64,000 nt of DNA from an uncultured Nitrospiraceae bacterium (GCA_937139565.1 CAKZQH010000011.1:1-64000), one strand, 5' to 3'. Positions 1 to 9,512 are shown, counted from the stretch's first letter. Notes: generated by a model not told the origin, from the letters alone. A program made the numbers and translations.

Positions 1-96
1 GAAGGTGTTTTTGAATGTGTAATATCTCTACACCTTTTAGGCATTAAAAATGTCTTGAAAAAAGGGTCGCAGTACAAGTATTTAAAGACGAAATGA
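1..96 (+). CDS. C-terminal fragment of an upstream ORF (truncated by window edge), unknown function
   Basis: Frame 1 is open from base 1: EGVFECVISLHLLGIKNVLKKGSQYKYLKTK, with TGA at 94-96 overlapping the next ATG (ATGA). Confidence 0.45.
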   Translation, partial: EGVFECVISLHLLGIKNVLKKGSQYKYLKTK

Positions 97-563
97 TAGC
101 ATTCAAAGATGAGATGAAAGAGGAGACGAAGAGAAAAAATAGAGAATGGAGTAACCTTGCAAAAAAGATGGGAACCCTTGTTGAAGACCTCATAGCTCCT
201 GCCCTAAGACCAGTCCTCAGGAAATACTTTAACTGCGATGTAGCGATGGAAGGACAGAGGATGTTCAGAAGAAAGGATGGCTCTGACTATGAGGTTGATG
301 CAATAGCAGCATGTGAGGACAAGGTTTTCATGATCGAGGTTCGCTCAACACCGAGGGAGACTGATGTAAGGGAGATAAAGGAGAAGGCAAAGAGGTTCTT
401 TGAATTCTTCCCTGAATTCAATGGTAGAGAATTGATAATCCTCTTTGGGAGCATAACTTTTCCTGAGAATGTGATCAAATATGCGAGCAGTATGGGCGTG
501 TATGTGATGGGATGGAGGGAGTGGGAGTATATGGACATACTGAATTTTGAAGATGTAAGATAA
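93..563 (+). CDS. DUF3782-like / PD-(D/E)XK nuclease-fold protein
   Basis: 156-aa ORF with a charged helical N-terminus and a D-x(n)-E-V-R core (YEVDAIAACEDKVFMIEVRST), typical of archaeal/thermophile DUF3782-type nuclease-fold proteins. Confidence 0.6.
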   Translation: MIAFKDEMKEETKRKNREWSNLAKKMGTLVEDLIAPALRPVLRKYFNCDVAMEGQRMFRRKDGSDYEVDAIAACEDKVFMIEVRSTPRETDVREIKEKAKRFFEFFPEFNGRELIILFGSITFPENVIKYASSMGVYVMGWREWEYMDILNFEDVR

Positions 564-1089
564 ATCGGCACTATCTGCTAAACAATTTGCTTACAAGATA
601 AAAAGATCGATGTGCACGTCATAGGGCTCCAAAGATGTAAGATTCTTCATCTTAAGATTCATCAGAATTGTTAACTCCTAAACTCTAAGCTTTCACCTTG
701 AATATTTGGTATTAGTTCCAGAAGAGATCAAAGATTACTCCCTTCTTCAGATAAAAAGCAAGATTATTGCACGATACATTCGTAGCTTTCTCTATTTGTC
801 TGGAGGCTCAATTGAAGCGGTGAACTTCCTCCTTACCTTTGGTCAAATTACAATGTCCCAGCTCTATCTCTCCTGTGTATTCCAAATTCATCATAAGTAG
901 CTTGAAAACCACTGTAAATCAATGATTTATCATCTACAAATTAGTCTACATGCCCTCTAAGCTATTTTTAAACTAACCGATTTTCCTCTAACTGTCAATA
1001 TTTTCCTCCTCCCTTGTTATCTCATTTGCGAATCTGATAATCTCTCTTCGTTCCTCTCCATTCTTGCAATTAGAACCTCTCTCCCTCTT

Positions 1090-1174
1090 CTGTCATTGCG
1101 AGCTCCCTCTTCTGTCATTGCAAGGCTTCTCTTTTTATGTCATTGCGAGGAGCGCAAGCGACGAAGTAATCTCC
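1090..1174 (+). repeat. Degenerate short repeats containing (T)GTCATTGCRAG
   Basis: CTTCTGTCATTGCGAGCTCC / CTTCTGTCATTGCAAGGCTT / TATGTCATTGCGAGGAGCG. Confidence 0.7.
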
Positions 1175-1192
1175 AAACCGCTTGCCTTACTT

Positions 1193-1328
1193 AGAGACTG
1201 CTTCGCCTCATCGAGCGGCTCGCAGTGACTGACGGGAATTAGAGACTGCCACGTCCACTTCGTGGCCTCGCAGTGACATGTGGGGGGTGTCAGAGACTGC
1301 TTAGCCTCATCGAGAGGCTCACAGTGAC
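1193..1328 (+). repeat. Three 37-bp hairpin-forming direct repeats (REP/STIGC-like)
   Basis: Units at 1193-1229, 1241-1277 and 1292-1328, each AGAGACTGC...CAGTGAC and exactly 37 nt. Spacers of 11 and 14 nt. Internal stems such as CCACG/CGTGG and AGCCTC/GAGGCT. Confidence 0.85.
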
Positions 1329-1873
1329 AAAATTCATACGCTATGTTTTCAGAAATCCCCTTCCTGCCTTTATTCTCTCCCTCATAGCTCTCTCTATCCT
1401 TTACCAATCTCATTAGAACCATGTCTTTTGTTAATCGTGATACCCTCATAGCATAAGGATTATATGTAGAATACAATGGATTAAAACCAGAAATCAACGG
1501 AGATAGTATTCATCTTTTGATTCAAGTTTTACAGGTAAAGATTTTTGATATTAGTAAACAAAGCGAGAGAAAAATTGACTTTGAAAAGTATAAAAGTCAT
1601 TAGACTACATTAGGTGGAAAGGAAAATATAAGTCTCTGAAATATTTAGTTTTTTTAAATAAAATATGCCCAAAATTGATGAAGTTGGGTTAGACTATATT
1701 TTATGATTTCAGAGATTATAAGTTATTAAAATGCTTTGATTTTTTGAAGTTCAGCTGTTATTTTGTGATGAAATCGGGCAGAATTGCATCGCATTTTTCT
1801 CCTGCCTTGGTACAGGTTGAGGATACAACTCTACTCTTGATCCAGAAAAGATGTGATATAATAAATAGAGTCT

Positions 1874-1960
1874 GGAGAGGTGGCCGAGTGGCTTAAGGCG
1901 GCGGTCTTGAAAACCGCTGTAGGGTTACACCTACCGGGGGTTCAAATCCCTCCCTCTCCG
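1874..1960 (+). tRNA. tRNA-Ser (anticodon UGA)
   Basis: 7-bp acceptor GGAGAGG/CCTCTCC with discriminator G. Anticodon stem GCGGT/ACCGC with loop CTTGAAA (anticodon TGA). Long variable arm, T-loop GTTCAAATC. Confidence 0.95.
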
Positions 1961-3318
1961 TTTTCAATATTGTAAGCTTTTATTTTTTCCCATAAAGCTT
2001 TTCTGCTTATACCCAGCTTTTTTGCTGCTTCTGTTTTTTTCCAATCACAGTCCTGAAGCACCTTAAGAATCAAAGTTTTTTCAAAGTTTTCAACACACTC
2101 CTTAAGTCCGAACTTGTTTATAAGGCAGTTTTTTTGAAGCTTTGTAACAGGAGAAAATTCTTCAGGCAGATTTTTTAATTCAATAATACCATCCTTGGAT
2201 AAAAGCACCCCCCTTTCTATTGCATGCTTAAGCTCTCTTATGTTTCCTGGATAGTTATAGGAGAGAAGAGCCTCATAGGCTGAAGGTGAAATTTTTATGT
2301 CTCCTTTGGCATACTTAACTGAGAAAAATTTAACAAAGTGTTCTATTAGAAGAGGGATATCTTCTAATCTCTCTCTCAAAGGAGGTAATTCAATTGGTAC
2401 CACGTTAATTCTATAATATAAATCACTTCTGAATTTCTCCAACCTTACCAATTCTTTCAAATTTTTGCTCGTCGCATAGATAAGTCTTACATTCACTTTT
2501 ATTGGATCCTTTCCGGATAGGCGATATATAATACCATCCTCAATTACTCTTAATAGCTTGGCCTGAAGACTGAGAGGCATATCTCCGATTTCATCAAAAA
2601 ATACGGTGCCTCCATTTGCAAGCTCAAATTTTCCCTTTTTGGTTTCATTTGCTCCTGTAAAGGCTCCCTTTTCATATCCAAAAAGTTCACTTTCAAATAG
2701 GGTTTCAGGAATTGCAGCACAGTTGATTTTTATGTAAACATTATCCTTTCTTAAGCTAAGACGCTGAATGGCATCTGCCACGAGTTCTTTTCCGGTGCCT
2801 GATTCGCCTTGAATAAGCACTGGCACATCTGTTTGGGCAATGGCTTCAATTTTATCAATAATTTCCCGGATTACTGGGGTTCTTCCTATGATTCCCTCAA
2901 ATTCTTCTGATTTTTTGACTATTTCCGATAAATGTTTAACCTCTCTTTCTAAGCTACGAAACTTCAAAAATCTCTCTATGACAATTTGAAGCTCCTCGTG
3001 GGAAAAGGGCTTTGCAATGTAATCAAAGGCACCCTCTTTCATTGCCTGAACTGCTGTTTTAACATCAGCAAAGGCTGTAATGATAATAACGCCTGTTTGC
3101 GCGAGCCTACTTTTTATGTGTTTCAACAATTGAAGGCCATCAATTCCAGGAAGCTTTAAGTCAATTATGGCAATGTCAAAAGATTCAGAATCAATAACAA
3201 ATTTAGCTTCATGCCCATCTTCTATAGCCTTGACTAAATATCCACAGGCAGAAAGAAAATGACTCATTCCGAGTCTCATGGCAGGATCATCTTCTACAAT
3301 AAGTATTTTTTCTTTCAT
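1942..3318 (-). CDS. Sigma-54-dependent response regulator (NtrC/ZraR family: REC-AAA+-Fis HTH)
   Basis: Receiver [12 protein letters not shown]+ GESGTGKE, the sigma-54 interaction motif [13 protein letters not shown], and a C-terminal HTH. Confidence 0.95.
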   Translation of the reverse strand: MKEKILIVEDDPAMRLGMSHFLSACGYLVKAIEDGHEAKFVIDSESFDIAIIDLKLPGIDGLQLLKHIKSRLAQTGVIIITAFADVKTAVQAMKEGAFDYIAKPFSHEELQIVIERFLKFRSLEREVKHLSEIVKKSEEFEGIIGRTPVIREIIDKIEAIAQTDVPVLIQGESGTGKELVADAIQRLSLRKDNVYIKINCAAIPETLFESELFGYEKGAFTGANETKKGKFELANGGTVFFDEIGDMPLSLQAKLLRVIEDGIIYRLSGKDPIKVNVRLIYATSKNLKELVRLEKFRSDLYYRINVVPIELPPLRERLEDIPLLIEHFVKFFSVKYAKGDIKISPSAYEALLSYNYPGNIRELKHAIERGVLLSKDGIIELKNLPEEFSPVTKLQKNCLINKFGLKECVENFEKTLILKVLQDCDWKKTEAAKKLGISRKALWEKIKAYNIENGEGGI

Positions 3319-5252
3319 TTTTCTATAGGCAGCTCTACAATAAAGGTCGTACCTTTTGAAGATGTCTCTACAAATATCCTACCATTGTGCTGTTCGATTA
3401 TCGATTTACTTACAGAAAGACCAAGCCCTGTTCCTTGCCCGACAGGTTTTGTAGTAAAAAAGGGATCAAAAATTCTTTTTAATATACTTTCAGGAATACC
3501 AGGCCCTGAATCAGTAAAAGAGATATAGCATTTTGTATCTTTAATATATGTGTCTATTTTGAGGATACCACCCTTTCCATCCATTGCCTGAATGGCATTT
3601 AACACAATATTTAAGAATACTTGTTCTATCTTGTTAGGGTCAACCATAATCCTTGGAAGATTATATGAAAAGTTTTTAACAACTTTTATATCCTTTTTAC
3701 TAATTAGATAATCAGTAAGCTTTAAAACATTTTCTATAAGGGTATTTATATCAACAGGCGATATTACCAGTTCTGTCTGTTTCGAGAAATCAAGAAGTTG
3801 TTTTATTATTTCCTGAATTTTTGTAAGTCCCTGATTTATAACTTCAATATGCATCTTTTTGGTTTCTTCATCCATATTTGTTGACATAAGATTATTAAAA
3901 CAAAGTCTTATTCCTCCCAGGGGATTATTTATTTCATGAGCTAATCCTGCAGAAAGTTGTCCTATTGCTGCTAATTTTTCAGTTATTCTCATCTGTTCTT
4001 CTATTTTTCTTTTTTCTGTAATGTCTTTAACATACTGAACAATTTTTACAACTTCATTTTTTTCATTGAAAACCGGATAGAAGTGAATAAAGTAATGCCT
4101 ATCATCTTCACCTTCCCAGTATTCAGATAGAGGTTTTTTTGTATCTATAACCTTTTTAAGAAAATACAAAGGACAGAATTTGTCTGCATCTAATTTATTA
4201 AGATCGCAAGGCTCGGTAAAAACTGCAGCTCTTCCCTGTGACATCCATTCTCTATAGGCATGATTGGTCATCTCAACAGTGCAATCAGGATTTACCAGAG
4301 CAAGGGGATCGGTAATTCCCTCAAAAATCGTTTGAAGGGTTTCTGCATATTTTTTTGTTGCCTCCTGTGCATCGTATAGATATTTACTCATTTGATTAAA
4401 AGAAAGGATAAGCTCTCCAATTTCATCTCTTGTTTTTATCTCTATTGTTTGATTAAGAGGCTCATGTCCGCTAACTATTCCCCTAAAAAGACTGCTCAGT
4501 CTTTTTAATGGCTTTATTACAAAAGAAAAAAATGCTCCCTGTAAAGTTACAAAAAGGAAAAATAAAGAAACTGCTCCAAATAAGAAGGTGGATATGGCAA
4601 CACCCTTTATTTCTCCAAGCGTAGATGCTATTGGTAAATATACGGTCTCTACTCCTATCACATCACCAACCTTCCAATCAAAATCTTTTGAACGAGGAAA
4701 CATTTCTAACAAAGCTTTAGGTGCATCCTCAATTTTTCCATGGCATATTAGGCAATCCTTTTCAACGATAACAGGCTTTGCCATCATTAGAATTTCATGT
4801 TCACCATTTTTAACTATACCGCTCCATGACTCTAGATTAGGATTTTTTACAAAATAATTAATCATTTTAAGATGTATCTCATCTGCTTTATGTTCGGGGT
4901 TAATAGGATCTGTAGAGACTCTCTTATAGGTATAAATTTCGATTTTATTGTTAAATCTTTTCATAACGCTGAGCCTCACATGGGTGGTGGACATGCCTTC
5001 AACTATAAATTTGTCTTTTTCACCTCTTTCATAAAGGAGTTTAAAAATTGCAGGTCTTAACTCCTCCTTAACATAATTGCCAAGGGCATCAATTTGCGTA
5101 ATTATTATTCTCGTTTTTTCATTTGCATCCTCTATGACCTTTCTCTTTAACTGATAATAAAGAAGAAGCGAGAAGATTATACAGAAGGCAAAAATAATGA
5201 GAATAATTGAAAGGGTAAATTTGGTATTAAGTGAAAGATTTTTAAATTTCAT
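3315..5252 (-). CDS. Sensor histidine kinase with N-terminal Tll0287/DUF3365-like c-heme domain, HAMP, PAS, HisKA and HATPase
   Basis: CLICHGKIEDAP (CxxCH) in the extracytoplasmic domain; GLAHEINNPLGGIR H-box; DSGPGIP, GTGLGLSVS. Overlaps the RR by 4 bp. Confidence 0.92.
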   Translation of the reverse strand: MKFKNLSLNTKFTLSIILIIFAFCIIFSLLLYYQLKRKVIEDANEKTRIIITQIDALGNYVKEELRPAIFKLLYERGEKDKFIVEGMSTTHVRLSVMKRFNNKIEIYTYKRVSTDPINPEHKADEIHLKMINYFVKNPNLESWSGIVKNGEHEILMMAKPVIVEKDCLICHGKIEDAPKALLEMFPRSKDFDWKVGDVIGVETVYLPIASTLGEIKGVAISTFLFGAVSLFFLFVTLQGAFFSFVIKPLKRLSSLFRGIVSGHEPLNQTIEIKTRDEIGELILSFNQMSKYLYDAQEATKKYAETLQTIFEGITDPLALVNPDCTVEMTNHAYREWMSQGRAAVFTEPCDLNKLDADKFCPLYFLKKVIDTKKPLSEYWEGEDDRHYFIHFYPVFNEKNEVVKIVQYVKDITEKRKIEEQMRITEKLAAIGQLSAGLAHEINNPLGGIRLCFNNLMSTNMDEETKKMHIEVINQGLTKIQEIIKQLLDFSKQTELVISPVDINTLIENVLKLTDYLISKKDIKVVKNFSYNLPRIMVDPNKIEQVFLNIVLNAIQAMDGKGGILKIDTYIKDTKCYISFTDSGPGIPESILKRIFDPFFTTKPVGQGTGLGLSVSKSIIEQHNGRIFVETSSKGTTFIVELPIEK

Positions 5253-5435
5253 ATTTCTATTTCAACAACTTTCAGTGATTTTTTTCTACTTCTCTAAAAA
5301 TTTAAAATAAAAATAGTGCTTTTATAAATGTCCTCTTGAATATGGGAGTTTCTCTTTCCAATTTGTCCTATTAAATTACTTAAATAAAGGTTGTAATTGT
5401 AAGTATTGCCTCTATTTTCTAAGGATTTGGAAGGA

Positions 5436-6755
5436 TCAATCAATTCTTAAATCTATCATATGAACTGAACAGGAAATGCAGGGATCATAAGCACGAACAA
5501 GCATTTCTAAGGCAAGGGTTATCTCTTCTTCACTTTTATCCATAATCTTTGGTATCAAATCAACCATATCAAGCTCTATATTATGGGTGTTCTGGTTTGT
5601 AGGGATTACACAGTTTGCACCAGTAATTATTCCTCTTTCATCGCACTCATAATGGTGAATAAGAAGTCCCCTTGGAACTTCAACGGCACCAACGCCCTCG
5701 CCAGCCCTCAAAGGAAAAGCGCCCTTTTGATTTATATCGGGTATAACAATTTCATCATAATTAATTCCTTTTTGCCAAATATTTTCTATTATGCTCTTTG
5801 CATCTTCAATACAGTGAACAGATTCAACTATTTGTGCTACGGTGTTTAAGTAAGGATTTATGCACTTTGGCTTAATATTGAGAGCTGTTGCAGCTTCTTT
5901 TGCCTTTGGGTGTAGTTTTTCATAGTTGAGATTAAATCTTGCTAAAGCTCCTACTGCGTAGGACTCCCTATGCCATTTAGTTCTCTTTGCAGATGCATGG
6001 GGAACAACAAATTCATTTACAACAACTTTATAGTCGTATTTGCTTACTCTATAACCATCGGTGGAACCAATGTCTCCATATAAAAGCGGATACTCTTTTT
6101 CATCGTTTATAAGTCCAACATATTCAGTGTCTCGCTCAAATTCAGGAAAACGAAGACTTGCAAAAAGTTCAACCGTGTCCTCCATATCTTTTTCAAGCTC
6201 CACAAGCTTTCCATGCATTTGTTCAAGGTCTTGAGTAGATGGAAGCTTACTAAATCCTCCTATTACTGCAGAGATAGGATGGACATGTCTTCCTACAAGT
6301 ATGTCACAAAGTTCGTTGCACAATCTTTTCATTTTTAATGCTCTCTTTACGACATTTAGATGGCTTTTTACGAGAGGTACAAAGCTTGGAACACCGAGGA
6401 GATCGGGTGCCACAAGGAGGTAAATATGAAGAATATGGCTGTCTAATTCTTCATAGTGAAGAAGAAGCTTTCGAAGAAGAGTAGTTTGCTCTGTGGGCTT
6501 TATACCAAGAGCATCCTCTGCAGCTTGTATTGATGCAAGAGTATGTCCGCATGAACATATTCCGCATATTCGGCAAGTGATGTGTGGAGCCTCAAAGATT
6601 GATCTACCTCGTAAAAATGCTTCAAAAAATCGAGGTGATTCAACAATCTCTAACTTACACTCATCAAGTTTTCCGTCTTTAATCTTAACAACTATATTTC
6701 CATGTCCTTCAACACGGGTAAGATAATTAACATTTATGTTTACATTCCTGCTCAC
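5436..6755 (-). CDS. hydA: NiFe sulfhydrogenase alpha (large, catalytic) subunit, group 3b type
   Basis: L1 motif RICGICSCGH and L2 motif DPCISCSVH; next to beta/gamma/delta subunits. Confidence 0.93.
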   Translation of the reverse strand: MSRNVNINVNYLTRVEGHGNIVVKIKDGKLDECKLEIVESPRFFEAFLRGRSIFEAPHITCRICGICSCGHTLASIQAAEDALGIKPTEQTTLLRKLLLHYEELDSHILHIYLLVAPDLLGVPSFVPLVKSHLNVVKRALKMKRLCNELCDILVGRHVHPISAVIGGFSKLPSTQDLEQMHGKLVELEKDMEDTVELFASLRFPEFERDTEYVGLINDEKEYPLLYGDIGSTDGYRVSKYDYKVVVNEFVVPHASAKRTKWHRESYAVGALARFNLNYEKLHPKAKEAATALNIKPKCINPYLNTVAQIVESVHCIEDAKSIIENIWQKGINYDEIVIPDINQKGAFPLRAGEGVGAVEVPRGLLIHHYECDERGIITGANCVIPTNQNTHNIELDMVDLIPKIMDKSEEEITLALEMLVRAYDPCISCSVHMIDLRID

Positions 6756-7498
6756 GACTCATCAAGCTCCTTACACTTGTTATACATTTCAATTTTTTTC
6801 ATTAAAAAATCCTCTGGTATGCCAAATTTCTTAAGTACATCCTTAAAACCTTGGCTATTTGGATTTATTGTAAGTCCTCGGCAGCCATAGCATATATTGC
6901 CATTATTAATGCACCAGGAGTTACAACCAGCTTTTGTAACAGGTCCCATACAGGTAAGTCCTCTGTCATACATACACACATTTTCATTTAGCTTACACTC
7001 TACGCACACAGGATATTCAGGAACATAATAGGGAAGCCCCTTGAGAATACATTTCAAGACAGTGAGAAACTCGGGCTGATAAATTGGACAGCCATTTATA
7101 AAATAATCAACCCTAACTACTTGATGCACTGCTTTAGTGTGAATGGTTGGGAAAAATTTATAGGCTTCACCATAAACATATCTTCCTGCTTCTTCAAGGT
7201 TAAAGGAATTTTTCATTCCATTTACTCCACCGATTGTAGCACATGAGCCAAGGGCAACAAGGATTTTACTTTTTTCACGAATCTTTTTCACTCTCTCTAC
7301 AGCATGTTCATCGGTAATGCTACCTTCTATAAAGGAAACATCAAACTCACCATCCCATTTTTCAGACATCACTTCTCTAAACTCAACTATGTCAACAATA
7401 TCAATGAGGTCAAGAACCATCTCTCCAAGATTTGCCACCTGTAATTGGCAACCTTCACAACAGGCAAAATCAAAAAAGGCAACCTTTGGTTTGCTCAT
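6752..7498 (-). CDS. hydD: NiFe sulfhydrogenase delta (small) subunit
   Basis: CCEGCQLQ proximal-cluster motif, GSCATIGG, GCPIYQPE; overlaps hydA by 4 bp. Confidence 0.92.
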   Translation of the reverse strand: MSKPKVAFFDFACCEGCQLQVANLGEMVLDLIDIVDIVEFREVMSEKWDGEFDVSFIEGSITDEHAVERVKKIREKSKILVALGSCATIGGVNGMKNSFNLEEAGRYVYGEAYKFFPTIHTKAVHQVVRVDYFINGCPIYQPEFLTVLKCILKGLPYYVPEYPVCVECKLNENVCMYDRGLTCMGPVTKAGCNSWCINNGNICYGCRGLTINPNSQGFKDVLKKFGIPEDFLMKKIEMYNKCKELDES

Positions 7499-8334
7499 TA
7501 TAATGCCTCTGCCATATCCATTATTTCTTTAAATGTAAAAACAGGACCATCCTTACAGCAGTATAAATTTTGAATCTGACAGCGTCCGCATTTTCCCATT
7601 CCGCATTTCATATGCCTTTCAAAAGAAAGCAGTATTTGATCTACTGGTAAGCCCTTTGTAAGAAGCTCTTTTATCACAAATTTGTACATTACAGGAGGTC
7701 CAACCACAGCCGCATAGGTTCTTATTGGGTCTATATCAACGCCTGGAATAAGGGATGTAATTAATCCAACATTTCCCTTCCAATCGGGGTCTGCTCTGTC
7801 TACTGTGCAAGCAAAATGGATATCAAGTCTCTTGCTCCATTCATCAATTTCGTCGCTAAAGAGCAACTCGCCAGGAGTCTTACAACCAAAAAGAATGTGT
7901 ATTTCACCAAAGTCTCGACGATTATCTATGGCATATAGAATAAGAGAGCGAAGAGGAGCAATGCCTAAGCCACCAGCAATTATTAGTAAATCGTGGCCTT
8001 CTATTAACTTGATTGGAAAGCCATTTCCATAGGGTCCACGAACTCCAATAACATCTCCAGCTTTGAGCTTATGTAATGAATTGGTAACTTTTCCAACAGC
8101 CCTAACACATATCTCAAAATAGTGTCTGTTTAACGGAGAAGAACACACTGAAACAGGTATCTCTCCAATTCCCATTAAAGAAACCATAATGAACTGGCCT
8201 GGCTCAAAATCAAGCCATGTTTTATCCTCAAAAACAAGCTTAAACAGTTTTTCCTTTTCAGTTTGGGTTTTTACTTCAAGAATTCGAGCTCTTTTTAGAT
8301 TATATGGAGAGTCCTTTATAACCACTTTCGCCAT
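7498..8334 (-). CDS. hydG: Sulfhydrogenase gamma subunit (FAD/NAD(P)-binding, 2Fe-2S)
   Basis: Ferredoxin-reductase fold (GVRGPYGNGFP, IAGGLGIAPLRSL) and C-terminal CGMGKCGRCQIQNLYCCKDGP. The internal ATG at 8334 (MAKVVIKDS) is a better start than the ORF-track start at 8421, which overlaps hydB. Confidence 0.9.
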   Translation of the reverse strand: MAKVVIKDSPYNLKRARILEVKTQTEKEKLFKLVFEDKTWLDFEPGQFIMVSLMGIGEIPVSVCSSPLNRHYFEICVRAVGKVTNSLHKLKAGDVIGVRGPYGNGFPIKLIEGHDLLIIAGGLGIAPLRSLILYAIDNRRDFGEIHILFGCKTPGELLFSDEIDEWSKRLDIHFACTVDRADPDWKGNVGLITSLIPGVDIDPIRTYAAVVGPPVMYKFVIKELLTKGLPVDQILLSFERHMKCGMGKCGRCQIQNLYCCKDGPVFTFKEIMDMAEAL

Positions 8335-9383
8335 ATCTTTGCCTCTGATTCTCTTATGAGTGATGTTAGCACTTCCTTTAAGTTTATTCCTGCCATACAG
8401 GTGCGGGAACATCTTCCACAACCTGTGCAGAAAATCATTCCATATCTGTCTATATGATATCTAAATTTTCTATAAAATCTGTGTCTTTGTCTGGCAGAGC
8501 GTTCTCTTCTAAAATCTATGCCACCCGCAACTTTTGCAAACGGATCAAGTTGACAGGAAAACCACACTCTGTATCTTTCTCCTCTTTTTAGAGAAAGTTC
8601 AACATCTTCTTTTATGTCAAAACAGTAGCAGGTAGGACAAACAGCCGTGCAATTGCCGCAACTTAGACATTTACTTTCCAGTTCCTGCCATACGGTTGCA
8701 TTAAAGGAACGGTCAAAAAGATCAGGGATATATCTTCTTTCTGTAGGGATTTCATTGTTAAATACTTTAAGCTTATTATTTCTGAGTATTTTAAGTTCTT
8801 CAATTGTGTTTTGATCTGCTCCTTTAAACATCTCTGTTTTTTCGACTATTTCCATTCCCTTTGAGGAGTGAACATGAACAATAAAATGCTCGCTAAGCTC
8901 GGTAAACATTAAATCATAACCTGTGGTAGGTATGTGAGCTCCTACAAAGGAGCAACTTGCATAATCGTCACAGTAATTATTACACTCGATCCCTATAATA
9001 GTAATGTGCTTTTTTCTTATAAGATAGGCTGTATCCTTGGGCCTGTCAGATAAAACCATATTAAGACATTTTATTCCAGCTATATCACAGGTATGCACAC
9101 CAAAAAGAACAAGATTTTCATACTCTGTAACAGGTTCAACCTTGAGTTCATCTCCTAATTCGAATTCAAGTATGGTTTCTTTTTTAGGAAGAAAGTATTT
9201 CTTTGGTGGAAGTATTGTTGGGATGTAATTTAATCTTACCTCATCAGCGGTTCTTATTTGTTCAAAAGCAAAATTATTAAAACCTTTTTCAACTGGCGCT
9301 ACTACATTGTAAATTGAAATCAACTTGTTAAGAAATTCTTTAATGCGAGATTTTTCAATTAGTCTATATTGTTCAATTTTCAT
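8316..9383 (-). CDS. hydB: Sulfhydrogenase beta subunit (4Fe-4S)
   Basis: CLSCGNCTAVCPTCYC and CTGCGRCSRTCMAGI cluster motifs; first gene of the hydB-G-D-A order. Confidence 0.9.
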   Translation of the reverse strand: MKIEQYRLIEKSRIKEFLNKLISIYNVVAPVEKGFNNFAFEQIRTADEVRLNYIPTILPPKKYFLPKKETILEFELGDELKVEPVTEYENLVLFGVHTCDIAGIKCLNMVLSDRPKDTAYLIRKKHITIIGIECNNYCDDYASCSFVGAHIPTTGYDLMFTELSEHFIVHVHSSKGMEIVEKTEMFKGADQNTIEELKILRNNKLKVFNNEIPTERRYIPDLFDRSFNATVWQELESKCLSCGNCTAVCPTCYCFDIKEDVELSLKRGERYRVWFSCQLDPFAKVAGGIDFRRERSARQRHRFYRKFRYHIDRYGMIFCTGCGRCSRTCMAGINLKEVLTSLIRESEAKIWRKWL

Positions 9384-9394
9384 AGTTGCCCCAA

Positions 9395-9411
9395 AAGCAA
9401 GAATATGCCCA
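9395..9411 (-). promoter_or_regulatory. Candidate sigma-54 -24/-12 element upstream of hydB
   Basis: Minus strand reads TGGGCATATTCTTGCTT: GG and GC with the canonical 12-nt register. Confidence 0.4.
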
Positions 9412-9483
9412 TTATACTTTTTTTAAAAAATATTTGTCAACACACGGCAAAAAATTACCGTATAGGAGAGTCTGATAAAGAAA

Positions 9484-9503
9484 GGAGAGGCATAAGCCTC
9501 TCC
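9484..9503 (-). terminator. Hairpin terminator after the glutamate synthase gene
   Basis: GGAGAGGC-ATAA-GCCTCTCC perfect 8-bp stem, followed on the minus strand by a T-rich tract. Confidence 0.75.
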
Positions 9504-9512
9504 TAAAAGAAA

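Noticed and set aside
550-643. 12-bp direct repeat AAGATGTAAGAT (550-561 and 632-643)
   Set aside because: Short and AT-rich; expected by chance or local duplication, with no further structure.
706-900. 64-aa plus-strand ORF
   Set aside because: No SD, no recognisable motif, surrounded by non-coding sequence.
1193-1328. CRISPR array
   Set aside because: Repeats are degenerate and spacers are only 11 and 14 nt; no cas genes in the window.
1135-1497. 120-aa minus-strand ORF with CHCEPLDEAKQSL repeats
   Set aside because: The translation comes from the 37-bp hairpin repeats (CHCEPLDEAKQSL-type peptides are a common repeat artefact), with no RBS or domain.
7805-8032. Antisense ORF inside hydG (representative of many listed antisense ORFs, e.g. 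4588-4857, 9568-9843, 19027-19362, 57510-57875)
   Set aside because: Fully covered by strong conserved genes on the other strand; low-complexity Ser/Phe/Leu-rich translations typical of shadow ORFs.
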